Part shown: one piece after another, positions 28,557 through 38,751 of the stretch
Position numbering within the stretch: position 1 is the first letter of the stretch
How the letters are laid out: every line of letters begins with the position of its first letter
Assembly (NCBI GenBank): GCA_963778945.1
Contig: CAVZWL010000007.1
Location: forward strand, 186,001-250,000
Direction of reading: 5' to 3'
Source: Fen-1254 sp963778945
GTDB taxonomy: Bacteria > Bacteroidota > Ignavibacteria > UBA10030
DNA length: 64,000 nt
Program-made: the position numbers and the translations under genes
Notes under the pieces: model-generated
The model's input: only the letters and a program-made list of their open reading frames with translations
Database searches by the model: none
Told to the model about the DNA's origin: nothing

Positions 28557-29357
28557 GTGCCTTTTCAGCAGGCAACGGGTGCAGATAAGAAACACCAAGA
28601 TCGGTTGCGTCTTGAAGGCAGGATACCGGAACATATAGCTATTATTATGGACGGAAACGGCCGATGGGCGAAAAAACGTTCTTTTCCTCGTGCTGCAGGT
28701 CATAAAGAAGGTGTGAATTCGGTCCGCGATATCGTTGAAGCGTGCGGGCAAATAGGGGTTCGGTACCTGACCCTTTACACGTTTTCGACGGAAAATTGGA
28801 AGCGTCCCAAAAACGAAGTTTCCATGTTGATGCGTCTTATTGTACATGCCCTCCGGAATGAACGGGACCGCATGCACAAGAACGATGTACGTTTGATGAC
28901 CATCGGCGATCTCTCTGCGCTGCCGGAGGATGTCGCCCGGGAATTGATTGATGCAGTGGAAGCAATGCGTCACAACAAAGGGTTGGCGCTCATTTTAGCT
29001 TTGAATTACAGCGGCCGGTGGGATATTCTCAACGCTGTGAGAAAAATGCATCACGAAATATCTGCGGGGCATTTAAGGAAAAACGATATTACAGAAGAAA
29101 TCTTTACGGATTTCCTCTCTACCAAAGGAATTCCGGATCCGGATTTAGTCGTTCGAACGAGCGGCGAGTATCGGATCAGTAATTTTTTACTGTGGCAGGT
29201 TGCCTACAGCGAAATGTATATTGCAGATGAGCTGTGGCCCTCGTTTCGGCGCAAGCAGCTTTATGAAGCAATTGCCGATTATCAAAAAAGAGAACGCCGT
29301 TTTGGAATGGTCAGCGAGCAGCTGCCTTCTGCGGCGGAGTTTCATAAAGCTTTTTAG
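28557..29357 (+). CDS. uppS: Isoprenyl transferase / undecaprenyl diphosphate synthase
   Basis: Condenses isopentenyl units into the C55 carrier lipid. Signatures: HIAIIMDGNGRWAKKR (catalytic Asp), GHKEGVNSVRDI, LYTFSTENWKRP and the C-terminal PDLVVRTSGEYRISNFLLWQ (canonical SGExRlSNFllWQ). 266 residues from GTG 28557, preceded by GGAG. First gene of the long plus-strand run; 15 nt before bamA, as in other FCB bacteria. Confidence 0.93.
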   Translation: MPFQQATGADKKHQDRLRLEGRIPEHIAIIMDGNGRWAKKRSFPRAAGHKEGVNSVRDIVEACGQIGVRYLTLYTFSTENWKRPKNEVSMLMRLIVHALRNERDRMHKNDVRLMTIGDLSALPEDVARELIDAVEAMRHNKGLALILALNYSGRWDILNAVRKMHHEISAGHLRKNDITEEIFTDFLSTKGIPDPDLVVRTSGEYRISNFLLWQVAYSEMYIADELWPSFRRKQLYEAIADYQKRERRFGMVSEQLPSAAEFHKAF

Positions 29358-29372
29358 TCGAAAGGTCTAAAC

Positions 29373-31736
29373 GTGCTGCGGTTTTTTTCAATGTTTTTTC
29401 TTGCCTGGTGTCTTGTTGTGTCCGTTGGAGTTGGGCAGACTCAGCAGAAACAGGAGATCTATAAAATTCTAGGAATTTCCGTCGAAGGCCAGCACGCAGG
29501 CGATCCGGCTTCCATCATTGCCAATACGGGATTGCAGACGGGGGAGGAAATAACGATCCCCAGCGAGCAAACCAGGCAGGCTATCCGGCGTTTATACAAT
29601 CTGCGGCTGTTCAGCGACGTACAAATTTATATCACTCGGCGTGAAGGGAACGGGGTCTATCTGCTGATCAAGGTGAAAGAAAACCAGCGCATGGATCATG
29701 TTCAAATTTCCGGGAACGATGATTTATCGGAAAGCGATATTACGAAAAAAATCAATCTTGTCAAAGGGCAGATTGTTACGCCCGAGGACCTTGCGGAGGT
29801 TGTCCGCATCCTGAAACATGAATACGACGGCGACGGCTATCTCAATGCCGTCATTCAAACCTCTCTTGTTCCTGCAAGCGATTCGTCGAACAGAGTGGTT
29901 GTCAATCTCGATATCGACGAAGGCCGGAAAGTGAAAGTGAACTACATTTATTTCCATGGCAATAAACATTTCGACGACGGTGATCTCAAGAGCGAAATGA
30001 AAGAAACGAACGAGCGGACATGGTGGAAGTTCTGGCAAACCAATAAATTCGATAAGAAAAAGTATGCAGACGATAAAGGCCTCATCGTGGGCTTTTATCA
30101 AAAAAACGGATACCGGGATGCGCAGGTTCTCCGCGATTCGATTCAATACGATACCTCGAAGAAATATTTGACGATCAATATCGATATGTACGAAGGGCCC
30201 CAATACCACGTACGGAATATTACCTGGGAGGGAAATACGGTGTATCCTTCTTTTGTCTTGTCGGACCATCTGGCGTTTCGTAAAGGAGACATTTTCGACA
30301 AGGAACGGTTTGAAAAAAACCTCCAGCGCAACGACGACGAGAATGATGTGACTTCGCTCTATTCCGACAACGGGTATCTCTGGTTCCAGGCGGAGCCGGA
30401 ACAGCAGGTTGTTCCCGGAGACAGCCTCGATATCGTTATTCATATCCGCGAGCATAACCAGTTCAGAATCGGACGCGTGAACATTACCGGAAATACTAAA
30501 ACCTACGAAAAAGTCATTCGCCGCGTTTTGCTTTCGAAACCGGGCGATTATTTCAGCCGCCAGCGCATCATCAGCAGCATACGCGAATTGTCTCAGTTGA
30601 ACTACTTTAATCCTGAAAAAATCAAGCCGGATGTTCATCCGGTCGACGATAAAACGGTAGACCTCGATTACGCAGTCGAGGAAAAATCGAGCGATACGTT
30701 CAATATGTCCATCGGTTACAGCGGCTCGTACGGCTTCAGCGGCGGGCTGGGCTTGACGTTCAACAATTTTTCAATTACCGATCCGTTCCGTGGCGGCGCC
30801 GGTCAGTCATTTTCCTTCGATTGGCAGTTCGGTGTGAGCAACTATTACCGTACATTTTCAATCGGTTTTCAGGAGCCGTGGATGTTCGATACGCCGACAT
30901 CGTTCGGGGTCAATATTTACGATACGCACCAAACCTATTACTATGACCTGCGGTACAGCGGAATAACGGTCAGTTTCGGACGCCGATTCAAATGGCCTGA
31001 TATGTATTTCCGCGGCGACTGGTCGATTCGCGTTCAGCAGAATGTCTATTATCCGCTCGCTTCGAGTTCCTCCTATTATAGCACATACTATCAGGAAGGC
31101 GTAACGAGTCAGGTGGGTATTAAGCAGGTGATATCGCGCAACAGCACTGACAGTCCTGTCTTCCCGACAAATGGTTCCAACTTCGCCCTGTCCACAGAAG
31201 TCGACGGTCTGGGGACCGCACAATTTTCAAAACATATTTTCAATGCAGAATGGTTCTTGCCGCTCTCGCATGCTTCGCCGTTAACGCTGATGACCTCCAG
31301 CACCATGGGAATGATTTTTCCTTTTGAAAAAAATTCTTATATCCCTGCGCTGGACCGGTTCTATATGGGAGGCACGGGGCTGGGGCAAATTGCCGTTATC
31401 CCGCTGCGCGGCTATGACGACAATTCGGTCGGGCCGTATGACGGAGCTACCGGCGGACAGTCTATGATCAAGAACACCGTCGAATTGCGCTATGCACTGA
31501 CCCTGAATCCGATGCCTGTTTATACAATCCTTTTTACGGAAGCCGGTAATGTGTGGCTGAACCACATGATCCAGAATCCTCTGGATCTGCGGCGTTCGGC
31601 CGGTTTCGGTCTCCGGGTTCTCGTGCAGGCGATCGGCTTGATCGGTTTCGATTATGCGTACGGATTCGATCCTGCAACAAAGGGAGATGCGCCTCCCGGA
31701 TGGCATTTCCATTTTCAATTCGGAAAATCTTTATAA
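29373..31736 (+). CDS. bamA: Outer membrane protein assembly factor BamA
   Basis: Inserts beta-barrel proteins into the outer membrane. 787 residues from GTG 29373 with signal peptide (MFFLAWCLVVSVGVGQ). Five POTRA units are visible up to about residue 430 (e.g. ISVEGQHAGDP, VQISGNDDLSESDI, IYFHGNKHFDDGDLKSE, ITWEGNTVYPSFVLSD, VNITGNTKTYEKVIRR). The barrel follows, with GGTGLGQIAVIPLRGYDD at loop 6; the canonical VRGF/Y appears as LRGY. Intact. Followed by two chaperone genes. Confidence 0.93.
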   Translation: MLRFFSMFFLAWCLVVSVGVGQTQQKQEIYKILGISVEGQHAGDPASIIANTGLQTGEEITIPSEQTRQAIRRLYNLRLFSDVQIYITRREGNGVYLLIKVKENQRMDHVQISGNDDLSESDITKKINLVKGQIVTPEDLAEVVRILKHEYDGDGYLNAVIQTSLVPASDSSNRVVVNLDIDEGRKVKVNYIYFHGNKHFDDGDLKSEMKETNERTWWKFWQTNKFDKKKYADDKGLIVGFYQKNGYRDAQVLRDSIQYDTSKKYLTINIDMYEGPQYHVRNITWEGNTVYPSFVLSDHLAFRKGDIFDKERFEKNLQRNDDENDVTSLYSDNGYLWFQAEPEQQVVPGDSLDIVIHIREHNQFRIGRVNITGNTKTYEKVIRRVLLSKPGDYFSRQRIISSIRELSQLNYFNPEKIKPDVHPVDDKTVDLDYAVEEKSSDTFNMSIGYSGSYGFSGGLGLTFNNFSITDPFRGGAGQSFSFDWQFGVSNYYRTFSIGFQEPWMFDTPTSFGVNIYDTHQTYYYDLRYSGITVSFGRRFKWPDMYFRGDWSIRVQQNVYYPLASSSSYYSTYYQEGVTSQVGIKQVISRNSTDSPVFPTNGSNFALSTEVDGLGTAQFSKHIFNAEWFLPLSHASPLTLMTSSTMGMIFPFEKNSYIPALDRFYMGGTGLGQIAVIPLRGYDDNSVGPYDGATGGQSMIKNTVELRYALTLNPMPVYTILFTEAGNVWLNHMIQNPLDLRRSAGFGLRVLVQAIGLIGFDYAYGFDPATKGDAPPGWHFHFQFGKSL

Positions 31737-31777
31737 ACATATATGTTATATATCAACCATCATCAAAAGAGGGAACA

Positions 31778-32344
31778 GTGAAAAAAATATTTTGTTTCGG
31801 AATAATTGCCGCTTTCTTCCTTGTTTCGCTGAGCAATGCACAGTCGGGAAAAACCGGGTCATCGCTCAAGATTGCATACGTCAATTCAGCGACGATCATT
31901 CGCGAACTTCCGGAAGCGCAGCAAATGCAAAAAGAACTGGAAGCGAATGTCAAGCTATGGCAGGATGAACTTGAAAAAATGAGCAAAGAGCTGCAAGACG
32001 GCCTCGACGATTATCAGAAGAAAAAAGACATGATGGATCCGAAAGCGAGGGAGGATAAAGAAAAAAACCTGCAGCAGCTTCAAACGCGCGCCCGTGAATA
32101 TCAATATCAAAAATTCGATACGCGCGAAGGAGAAGCAGTAAAAATGCGCGAACAAAAGTTTGCGCCGATCCAGGCAAGGATTCTGGAAGCAATAGAGAAA
32201 ACGGCCAAGGAAGACGGCTTTACCTATGTGTTCGATAAAATGGAAAACGCGACCATACTTCTCTATGCCGATCCGAAATTCGATTTGACCTATAAGGTCA
32301 TCGACCGCCTGAAACGCGGTGCAGCGAGTGAAAAAACGAAATAA
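31778..32344 (+). CDS. OmpH/Skp-family periplasmic chaperone, copy 1
   Basis: 188 residues from GTG 31778 with a signal peptide (MKKIFCFGIIAAFFLVSLSN). IAYVNSATIIRELPEAQQMQ starts the Skp fold, followed by a long charged coiled coil and a return helix ending KTAKEDGFTYVFDKME. Skp binds unfolded outer-membrane proteins and delivers them to BamA, encoded just upstream. A paralogue follows at 39 nt. Confidence 0.9.
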   Translation: MKKIFCFGIIAAFFLVSLSNAQSGKTGSSLKIAYVNSATIIRELPEAQQMQKELEANVKLWQDELEKMSKELQDGLDDYQKKKDMMDPKAREDKEKNLQQLQTRAREYQYQKFDTREGEAVKMREQKFAPIQARILEAIEKTAKEDGFTYVFDKMENATILLYADPKFDLTYKVIDRLKRGAASEKTK

Positions 32345-32383
32345 CTTTTTTATCGTGAATATTTCCCTTAGAAAGGCCGAACC

Positions 32384-32989
32384 ATGAAAAAAATATTGGT
32401 TTTGGCAGGCATTCTAACTATGACGGCCTGCATGCCTGTCTCAGCTCAGATGAAGCTGGCATACTTCAACTCCGAAGCTGTTATGAAACAGCTGCCGGAC
32501 GCACAAGATGCTCAGCGCCAGCTCGATAAGCTTGTCGCCGATTGGCAGGCGGATTTGAGCAAAATGCAGGAAGAGTGGAAACAAAAGTTCGACGATTATG
32601 ACAAGCGCAAGCTCATCATGACGGACAAGCGCCGGGCAGATGCGGAAAAAGAATTGCGCGATCTTGATCAGAAAATAGTCGAATATCGCAATCAAAAATT
32701 CGGACAGAACGGCGATTTGTTCAATAAACAGAACGAATTAATGAAGCCGGTTCAGGACCGTATTTTTAAAGCCGTGCAGGACGTCGCCAAAGAAGATGGA
32801 TACGATTATGTTTTCGATAAAAGCAGCGATGTTTTGCTCATGTACACGAACGAAAAATACGACCTGACGCAGAAAATTCTTGCAAAATTGACCGTCGGTC
32901 TGTCGACAGGTTCGCAGCCGGCACAGACGGCGCCGGCTCCTGCGACGAATACCCCGCCGGAACGTCCTGCTGCGCCCGTAACGAAATAA
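32384..32989 (+). CDS. OmpH/Skp-family periplasmic chaperone, copy 2
   Basis: 201 residues with signal peptide (ILVLAGILTMTACMPVSAQ). The Cys before MPVSAQ is not a clean lipobox. KLAYFNSEAVMKQLPDAQDA and the coiled coil mirror copy 1. The C-terminus ends in a Pro/Ala/Thr-rich tail (APAPATNTPPERPAAPVTK) that copy 1 lacks. The TAA overlaps the lpxD ATG by one base (TAATG), coupling translation. Confidence 0.9.
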   Translation: MKKILVLAGILTMTACMPVSAQMKLAYFNSEAVMKQLPDAQDAQRQLDKLVADWQADLSKMQEEWKQKFDDYDKRKLIMTDKRRADAEKELRDLDQKIVEYRNQKFGQNGDLFNKQNELMKPVQDRIFKAVQDVAKEDGYDYVFDKSSDVLLMYTNEKYDLTQKILAKLTVGLSTGSQPAQTAPAPATNTPPERPAAPVTK

Positions 32990-34063
32990 TGATAAGCATA
33001 GCAGAAGCTGCGGAATGTCTCGGCGGCGAAATTGAAGGTGCAAATCCGAATACTCTGGTACTTCTTGATCGTGTAGCAAAAATCGAAGAAGCTGTGCCGG
33101 GATGCCTGACTTTTTTGGCAAATCCGAAATACCGGAAATATCTTGCGACGACGCAAGCATCGGCTGTTCTCATTTCCCGTACACTCGATGTGGAAGAATA
33201 CCGGAATAGGCCGGCTCTCGTTTTTATCCGTGTCGATGATCCGTATGTCGCCTTTCTCCATGCCCTCAAACGAATGACTCCGGTTGTAGAACCGTTTTCA
33301 AGCGGCATTCACCCGACGGCGGTGATCGGAAAGAATGCAAGTATAGGACAAAAAGTTTCTCTCGGCGCCTATACCGTGATCGGAGACGGCGCTGTTATCG
33401 GATCGGGGACAAAGATCGGCCACGGGTGCGTCGTCGGCGTTGATACGGTCATCGGATCGGATTGCCTTATCTATCCGCTCGTCTGTTTCTATCAATCGTG
33501 CAAAGCCGGAAACCGAGTTATCATCCATTCCGGCGCTGTGATCGGTGCGGACGGTTTCGGACAGGCGCCCAGAGCCGACGGTAACGTACGAAAAGATTCC
33601 TCAGCTCGGCATCGTGTCCATTGAGGATGACGTAGAGATCGGTGCCAATACGACCATCGATCGTGCGACACTGGGAGAAACAAAAATTTGCAAAGGAGTC
33701 AAGATTGATAATTTAGTCCAGGTCGCTCATAACGTTCTCATCGGCGAACACACGGTTATTGCCGCACAAACGGGAATCAGCGGCAGCACTAAAATTGGCG
33801 CGTATTGCATGCTTGCCGGACAGGTCGGCATTGCAGGTCATCTTGAAATTGCCGACCGCACGATTATTATGGCGCAGTCGGGCGTTGCCGGTTCGCTGAA
33901 AGAACCGGGAAAGGCATATTTCGGCACTCCGGTCAATGAAGCGCGCAAAATGCAGCACATCTATGCGGCCCTCAAGATGCTGCCGGAAGCAATCCGCGAG
34001 ATAACGGCATTGAAATTTAAACTTGCCGAGCTTGAACAAAAGCTCGGTGGGAAACAAACATAG
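32989..34063 (+). CDS. lpxD: UDP-3-O-acylglucosamine N-acyltransferase LpxD, one frame break
   Basis: Adds the second acyl chain in lipid A synthesis. N-terminal UDP-binding domain (ISIAEAAECLGGEIEG, PGCLTFLANPKYRKYL), then the left-handed hexapeptide helix, e.g. IHPTAVIGKNASIGQ, IHSGAVIGADGFGQAP and the catalytic-His segment VQVAHNVLIGEHTVIAAQTG. Ends in a helix with AELEQKLGG. About 357 residues. One surplus base near 33575 breaks the frame between GADGFGQAP and EKIPQLGIVSIEDDVEIG. Position in skp-lpxD-lpxC supports the call. Confidence 0.9.
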
Positions 34064-34084
34064 AAAGAAGGAATCACCCCCACC

Positions 34085-35497
34085 ATGCTTGTTCAACAGA
34101 TGACGATCAAAAAGCCGGTTACCATGTCCGGCATCGGTTTGCACACGGGAGTGCAGACTACTATGACATTCAAACCGGCCCCTGAAAATTTCGGCATCCG
34201 CTTCCGGCGGGTCGATATGCCGAACTCGCCGGAGATTCCTGCGGATGTCGATCATGTCGTCGATTTACGCCGCGGCACGACGCTGGGCATAGGCGGCGCG
34301 CGCGTTCATACCGTCGAGCATGTCCTTGCCGCAGTTGCCGGCCTCCAAGTCGACAACATTCTTATTGAGCTCAATAACATCGAACCGCCGATAGCTGACG
34401 GCAGTGCAAAACCGTTCGTCGATATGCTGCTCGAAGCCGGCCTGGAAGATCAGGAAGCGCCGAAAGATTATCTTATTATCGACCAGGTGATCCATTATCA
34501 GGACCCTGAACGGGGTGTCGAGATTGTCGCCCTTCCGACCGACGATTTTCGCCTGACTGTTATGATCGATTACAATAATCCTGCACTCGGCAGTCAGCAT
34601 ACGGGATTGTTCAATCTGGAAAAAGAATTTATTACGGAATTTTCTTCCGCGCGTACGTTTTGTTTTCTCCATGAAGTCGAAGAGCTCTATGATGCCGGGC
34701 TTATTCAGGGAGGGAATATCGATAATGCCATCGTCATTGTGGATCGCGATCTGCCGGAAGCCGAATTGAAAAAAATTACGTCAAAGATCGGTATCGATCA
34801 TTCTGTCCTTCTCGGTTCCACAGGCGTTCTCGGCGATAAAACGCTTCATTATCGCAACGAACCGGCGCGGCATAAATTGCTCGATATGATCGGGGATCTT
34901 GCTCTCATCGGCGCTCCGATCAAAGCGCAAATTCTTGCTGCACGGCCGGGACATGCCGCAAATATCGAATTTGCACGAAAAGTGCGCAAGCTGTATCAGC
35001 AGAACAAACTTGTCAAGAAGTACCAGCATGAAAAAAAGGAAGGTGTTGTCTTCGACGTCAATGCCATCGAGCGCATTTTGCCTCACCGTTTTCCGTTTTT
35101 GCTCGTCGATAAAATAATCGATTTCAAATTAGATGAACGCGTCGTTGCCGTGAAAAATGTGACCATGAACGAATGGTTTTTCGAAGGTCATTTTCCCGGC
35201 AGGCCTGTTATGCCCGGCGTCCTTATCATTGAAGCCATGGCTCAGGCCGGAGGCGTGCTGCTTTTAAACGGATTGGAAAATCCCGGCGACAAGCTTGTGT
35301 TCTTTATGAGCATGAATAATGTTAAATTCCGGAAACCGGTCGTTCCGGGCGACCAGTTGATCTTCGATGTCCAAATGGTTTCACGCCGTTCGAAGGTCAT
35401 TCAAATTAAGGGCCAAGCGTTCGTCGACGGCGTTGTCGTAGCTGAAGGTGAATTTACTGCGGGAATTACAGACCGCAACCAAAATTCAACAAAGTAA
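34085..35497 (+). CDS. lpxC-fabZ: Bifunctional LpxC deacetylase / FabZ dehydratase fusion
   Basis: 470 residues combining two enzymes. Residues about 1-310 are LpxC, the zinc deacetylase that commits to lipid A (GIGLHTGVQTTMTFKPAPEN, HTVEHVLAAVAGLQVDN with zinc ligand His, KLLDMIGDLALIG). Residues about 325-470 are FabZ, a hot-dog 3-hydroxyacyl-ACP dehydratase (ILPHRFPFLLVDKI, FEGHFPGRPVMPGVLIIEAM with catalytic His and Glu). The fusion is typical of Bacteroidota, Chlorobi and relatives. Intact, 21 nt after lpxD. Confidence 0.95.
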   Translation: MLVQQMTIKKPVTMSGIGLHTGVQTTMTFKPAPENFGIRFRRVDMPNSPEIPADVDHVVDLRRGTTLGIGGARVHTVEHVLAAVAGLQVDNILIELNNIEPPIADGSAKPFVDMLLEAGLEDQEAPKDYLIIDQVIHYQDPERGVEIVALPTDDFRLTVMIDYNNPALGSQHTGLFNLEKEFITEFSSARTFCFLHEVEELYDAGLIQGGNIDNAIVIVDRDLPEAELKKITSKIGIDHSVLLGSTGVLGDKTLHYRNEPARHKLLDMIGDLALIGAPIKAQILAARPGHAANIEFARKVRKLYQQNKLVKKYQHEKKEGVVFDVNAIERILPHRFPFLLVDKIIDFKLDERVVAVKNVTMNEWFFEGHFPGRPVMPGVLIIEAMAQAGGVLLLNGLENPGDKLVFFMSMNNVKFRKPVVPGDQLIFDVQMVSRRSKVIQIKGQAFVDGVVVAEGEFTAGITDRNQNSTK

Positions 35498-35517
35498 CTT
35501 TTTTTCGAGAGTCTTCT

Positions 35518-36312
35518 ATGCCTGTTATAATCGATCCCACTGCGCGTATCAGCAGCAAAGCTCAACTGGGCGAAGATGTCCGAATCGGGCCCTATTCTGT
35601 CATCGGAGACGGTGTCGTTATCGGTGATAGATCGGTTCTCGATTCACATGTCGTCGTTCACAAACTTACGACTATAGGAAACGAATGCAAGATCGCTCCG
35701 TTTGCGTCCGTAGGATGCAAGCCGCAGGATTTGAAATATAACGATGAACCGACGAGTCTGGAAGTAGGAGACCGCTGCGATATCCGGGAATATGTCACGT
35801 TGAGCCGCGGTACGATAGAAAACGGAAAAACCGTCATTGGAAGCGATTGCTTGTTTATGGCGAATGCTCATGCTGCGCACGATTGTGTTGTCGGCGATCA
35901 TTGCATTCTTGCAAACAGCGTTGCTCTTGCCGGTCATGTGACGCTTGGCAATTGGATTATTATCGGCGGATTGACGCCGATCCACCAGTTCGTCAAAATC
36001 GGCGATCATGCAATGCTGGGCGGCGGATTCCGAGCGGTCAAAGATGTTCCCCCCTTTATACGGGCAGGCAGGGAACCTCTCGTCTATGAAGGATTAAATT
36101 CCGTCGGTTTACGCAGAAGAGGATTTTCTGCAGAAGCCATCAATCTCATCGAACAGGCGTATACGCTTATCTATCATTCGAATCTGAATGTTTCACAAGC
36201 AGTGGCAAGGATAAAACAGGAATTGCCTCAATCACCCGACATTCAAAACATTGTCCATTTTATTGAAACATGCAAGCGGGGCATTCTTGCGGGCCCGCAT
36301 CACCGCGAATGA
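35518..36312 (+). CDS. lpxA: UDP-N-acetylglucosamine O-acyltransferase LpxA
   Basis: First lipid A enzyme. Hexapeptide repeats throughout (IDPTARISSKAQLGEDVRIG, IGSDCLFMANAHAAHDCVVG with the catalytic His). The C-terminal helical bundle reads GLNSVGLRRRGFSAEAINLI. 264 residues, standard. The end overlaps the next gene by ATGA. Confidence 0.95.
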   Translation: MPVIIDPTARISSKAQLGEDVRIGPYSVIGDGVVIGDRSVLDSHVVVHKLTTIGNECKIAPFASVGCKPQDLKYNDEPTSLEVGDRCDIREYVTLSRGTIENGKTVIGSDCLFMANAHAAHDCVVGDHCILANSVALAGHVTLGNWIIIGGLTPIHQFVKIGDHAMLGGGFRAVKDVPPFIRAGREPLVYEGLNSVGLRRRGFSAEAINLIEQAYTLIYHSNLNVSQAVARIKQELPQSPDIQNIVHFIETCKRGILAGPHHRE

Positions 36313-37088
36313 TGGACTCAAACATGTGGAATTTTCACAACACCGGTCTCTGTACCGGTGTTTTTAATATGGAGTACGACCAGCGGCTTGCACGAACGCT
36401 CGTTCTGGAAAAAGGGCGGCCGACAGTCCGGGTGTACGGCTGGCGTCCATGGGCAGTTTCATACGGCTGGAATCAATCTCCCGATGAAATCGACGCCATC
36501 GCTGCACGGACGGAGAATGTCGGCATCGTGCGGCGTCCGACGGGGGGACGGGCAATACTTCATGCCGACGAACTGACATACAGCGTTGTTATGCGCGTGA
36601 GGCAAAAAACTGTTTCAGAGGTCTACGAAGAAATCAGCCGGGCTCTTCTTGCGGGACTTGCGATGCTCGGAGCCGATGCTGCTATGGAAAAAACCCAGCC
36701 GAATTTTTCCGTTCTTTATCAGTCGCATTCCGCAGCAGCATGTTTTTCCAGCGCCGGCCGCTACGAAATCAAGTGCAGAGGAAAAAAAATAATCGGAAGC
36801 GCACAGCGGCGGTACGGAACGGAGGATGGCGAAGAGGTAGTCCTGCAGCACGGCTCGCTTCTCCTCGGCCCCGGTCATAAAAAAATAGCGGATTTTCTCT
36901 CATTCTCCGCAGAATCGGACCGGGATGCTCTTCGGCTTGAATTGGAAGAAAAAACAACCGACCTTTCAGCGGAGCTTCGCCGAACCGTTGCATTCGATGA
37001 AGCCGCTGAAGCCATGCGCAAAGGATTTGAACTTGCCTGGGGTATACAATTTGAAATGATTCATGAACAGCAAAAGGTGTACACATGA
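36309..37088 (+). CDS. Lipoate-protein ligase A / octanoyltransferase-family protein
   Basis: Attaches lipoyl or octanoyl groups to carrier proteins. Motif RRPTGGRAILHADELTYSVV (canonical RRxxGGgavxH) and the lysine motif KCRGKKIIGSAQRR are present. 259 residues. It starts within the lpxA stop (ATGATGA); ATG 36324 (MWNFHNTGLCTG) is also possible. The long C-terminal acidic region (SAESDRDALRLELEEKTTDL) is of LipM/LplA type. Overlaps panB by ATGA, so three genes in a row are coupled. LplA versus LipM activity cannot be decided. Confidence 0.85.
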   Translation: MMDSNMWNFHNTGLCTGVFNMEYDQRLARTLVLEKGRPTVRVYGWRPWAVSYGWNQSPDEIDAIAARTENVGIVRRPTGGRAILHADELTYSVVMRVRQKTVSEVYEEISRALLAGLAMLGADAAMEKTQPNFSVLYQSHSAAACFSSAGRYEIKCRGKKIIGSAQRRYGTEDGEEVVLQHGSLLLGPGHKKIADFLSFSAESDRDALRLELEEKTTDLSAELRRTVAFDEAAEAMRKGFELAWGIQFEMIHEQQKVYT

Positions 37089-37909
37089 AAACCGCGGCGG
37101 TTACATCGGGCCCAAAAAAGGTGACGACAAAAGTTATCGGCCTTATGAAGGAACAAGGACACAGGATCGCCTGCTTGACAGCATACGATTTTCTTACAGC
37201 ACGGTTCCTCGATCAGGCGGGAATCGATCTCGTTCTTGTAGGCGACTCGCTCGCCAATGTATTTCAAGGACAGGAAACGACGCTCCCCGTGACGCTGGAT
37301 GAAATGATTTATCATGCAAAAAGCGTGATACGTGCGATCGAACGCGCCATGGTAATCGTCGATATGCCGTTCATGTCGTATCAAGTGAATGATGAAGAAG
37401 GATTCCGGAATGCAGGACGCGTGATGAAGGAAACCGGTGCCGGGGGTGTGAAATTCGAGGGGGGCGAACGAATTGCGAATCTCGTTCACATGACTGTCCG
37501 CGCAGGTATACCGGTGATGGGACATCTCGGCCTGACGCCGCAGTCGATTCATCAATTCGGCAGCTATACTCCGCGCGGATCAAACCCGGCGGAAGCGAAG
37601 CAGCTGCTCCGGGATGCGAAAGCCCTGGAGGAAGCCGGCGCTTTCGGCGTTGTTCTGGAAAAAATTCCGGCGGCAGTGGCAAAGAAAATTTCCAAAACTC
37701 TGAGCATTCCGACGATCGGTATCGGAGCAGGGCCTTTCTGTAACGGTCAGATTCTGGTCGTTGCAGACATGCTCGGTTTGTATGAAGATTTCCATCCGCG
37801 CTTCGTCCGTCAGTATGCAAACCTTGCCGAGGTTATTCGAAAAAGTGTCCGGGAATACGTCAAGGACGTCAAAGACGAAAAATTTCCGACAGAAAAAGAA
37901 AGTTATTGA
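37085..37909 (+). CDS. panB: 3-methyl-2-oxobutanoate hydroxymethyltransferase
   Basis: First committed step to pantothenate: transfers a hydroxymethyl group from methylene-tetrahydrofolate to 2-oxoisovalerate. Signatures: TAYDFLTARFLDQAGIDLVL, VGDSLANVFQGQETTLPVT, VKFEGGE and PVMGHLGLTPQSIHQFGSY, then IGIGAGPFCNGQILV. 274 residues, usual length, intact. No panC or panD nearby. Confidence 0.94.
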   Translation: MKTAAVTSGPKKVTTKVIGLMKEQGHRIACLTAYDFLTARFLDQAGIDLVLVGDSLANVFQGQETTLPVTLDEMIYHAKSVIRAIERAMVIVDMPFMSYQVNDEEGFRNAGRVMKETGAGGVKFEGGERIANLVHMTVRAGIPVMGHLGLTPQSIHQFGSYTPRGSNPAEAKQLLRDAKALEEAGAFGVVLEKIPAAVAKKISKTLSIPTIGIGAGPFCNGQILVVADMLGLYEDFHPRFVRQYANLAEVIRKSVREYVKDVKDEKFPTEKESY

Positions 37910-37915
37910 TCGATC

Positions 37916-38695
37916 ATGGCAAAAAAGAAACCCGCAATTCTCGTCTCCAATGACGACGGCATCGACGCCCCGGGTATTGAAGCTCTTGTGCAGGAGTTAA
38001 AAAAAATCGCTGATGTAAGCGTTGTTGCACCCGACAAACAGCAGAGCGCTGTGGGCCATGCTATTACAATGAATGATCCGCTGCGAGTGAAAGAATTCCT
38101 GAAGAACGGGAAATTTTTCGGCTATGCCGTTCAGGGAACGCCGGCTGATTGCGTGAAAATTGCGGTCAAAGCATTGCTGAAAAGGGTCCCGGATCTTATC
38201 GTCTCCGGCGTCAATCACGGGTCCAATACGGCCATCAGCATCATGTATTCCGGCACTGTTTCCGCAGCGACCGAAGGCACAGTCCTGGGCATACCGTCGA
38301 TGGCGGTTTCGTTGACCACTCACGGCCCGGCGGATTTTCGCTATGCTTCGGTGATCGGACGAAGGTTGGCGGCGATGATTTTGAAAAAAGGGCTGCCCCG
38401 GCGGACGCTGCTCAATGTCAATGTTCCTCCCTTGCCGGCTGGCAAAATCAAAGGAATTTTGGTGACCGGACAGGGCAAGGCAGTATGGAACGATACGTTC
38501 GACCATCGACGCGATCCGAGCGGCGTCGAATATTACTGGCTTACGGGCGAGCTTGAAGAAATCGATAAAGATCTTGCTTATGATCAGGCGGCTGTTCGCA
38601 GCCGGTATATTTCCGTGTCGCCGCTGCAATACGATTTGACCGATTACGCAATGATAGAAGTAATGAAATCGTGGAATTTAAACAAATTGAAATAG
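37916..38695 (+). CDS. surE: 5'/3'-nucleotidase SurE
   Basis: A metal-dependent phosphatase of nucleoside monophosphates used in stress survival. Begins with the metal site ILVSNDDGIDAPGIEALVQE; other family motifs are APDKQQSAVGHAIT, GTPADCVKIA and SGVNHGSNTAISIMYSGTVS. 259 residues, intact, 6 nt after panB. Confidence 0.94.
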   Translation: MAKKKPAILVSNDDGIDAPGIEALVQELKKIADVSVVAPDKQQSAVGHAITMNDPLRVKEFLKNGKFFGYAVQGTPADCVKIAVKALLKRVPDLIVSGVNHGSNTAISIMYSGTVSAATEGTVLGIPSMAVSLTTHGPADFRYASVIGRRLAAMILKKGLPRRTLLNVNVPPLPAGKIKGILVTGQGKAVWNDTFDHRRDPSGVEYYWLTGELEEIDKDLAYDQAAVRSRYISVSPLQYDLTDYAMIEVMKSWNLNKLK

Positions 38696-38751
38696 GGCCT
38701 CCGTTCTCTGTGAATTATTTTTCAGCCTCTTTCTTTCTTGTGAAGTGAATC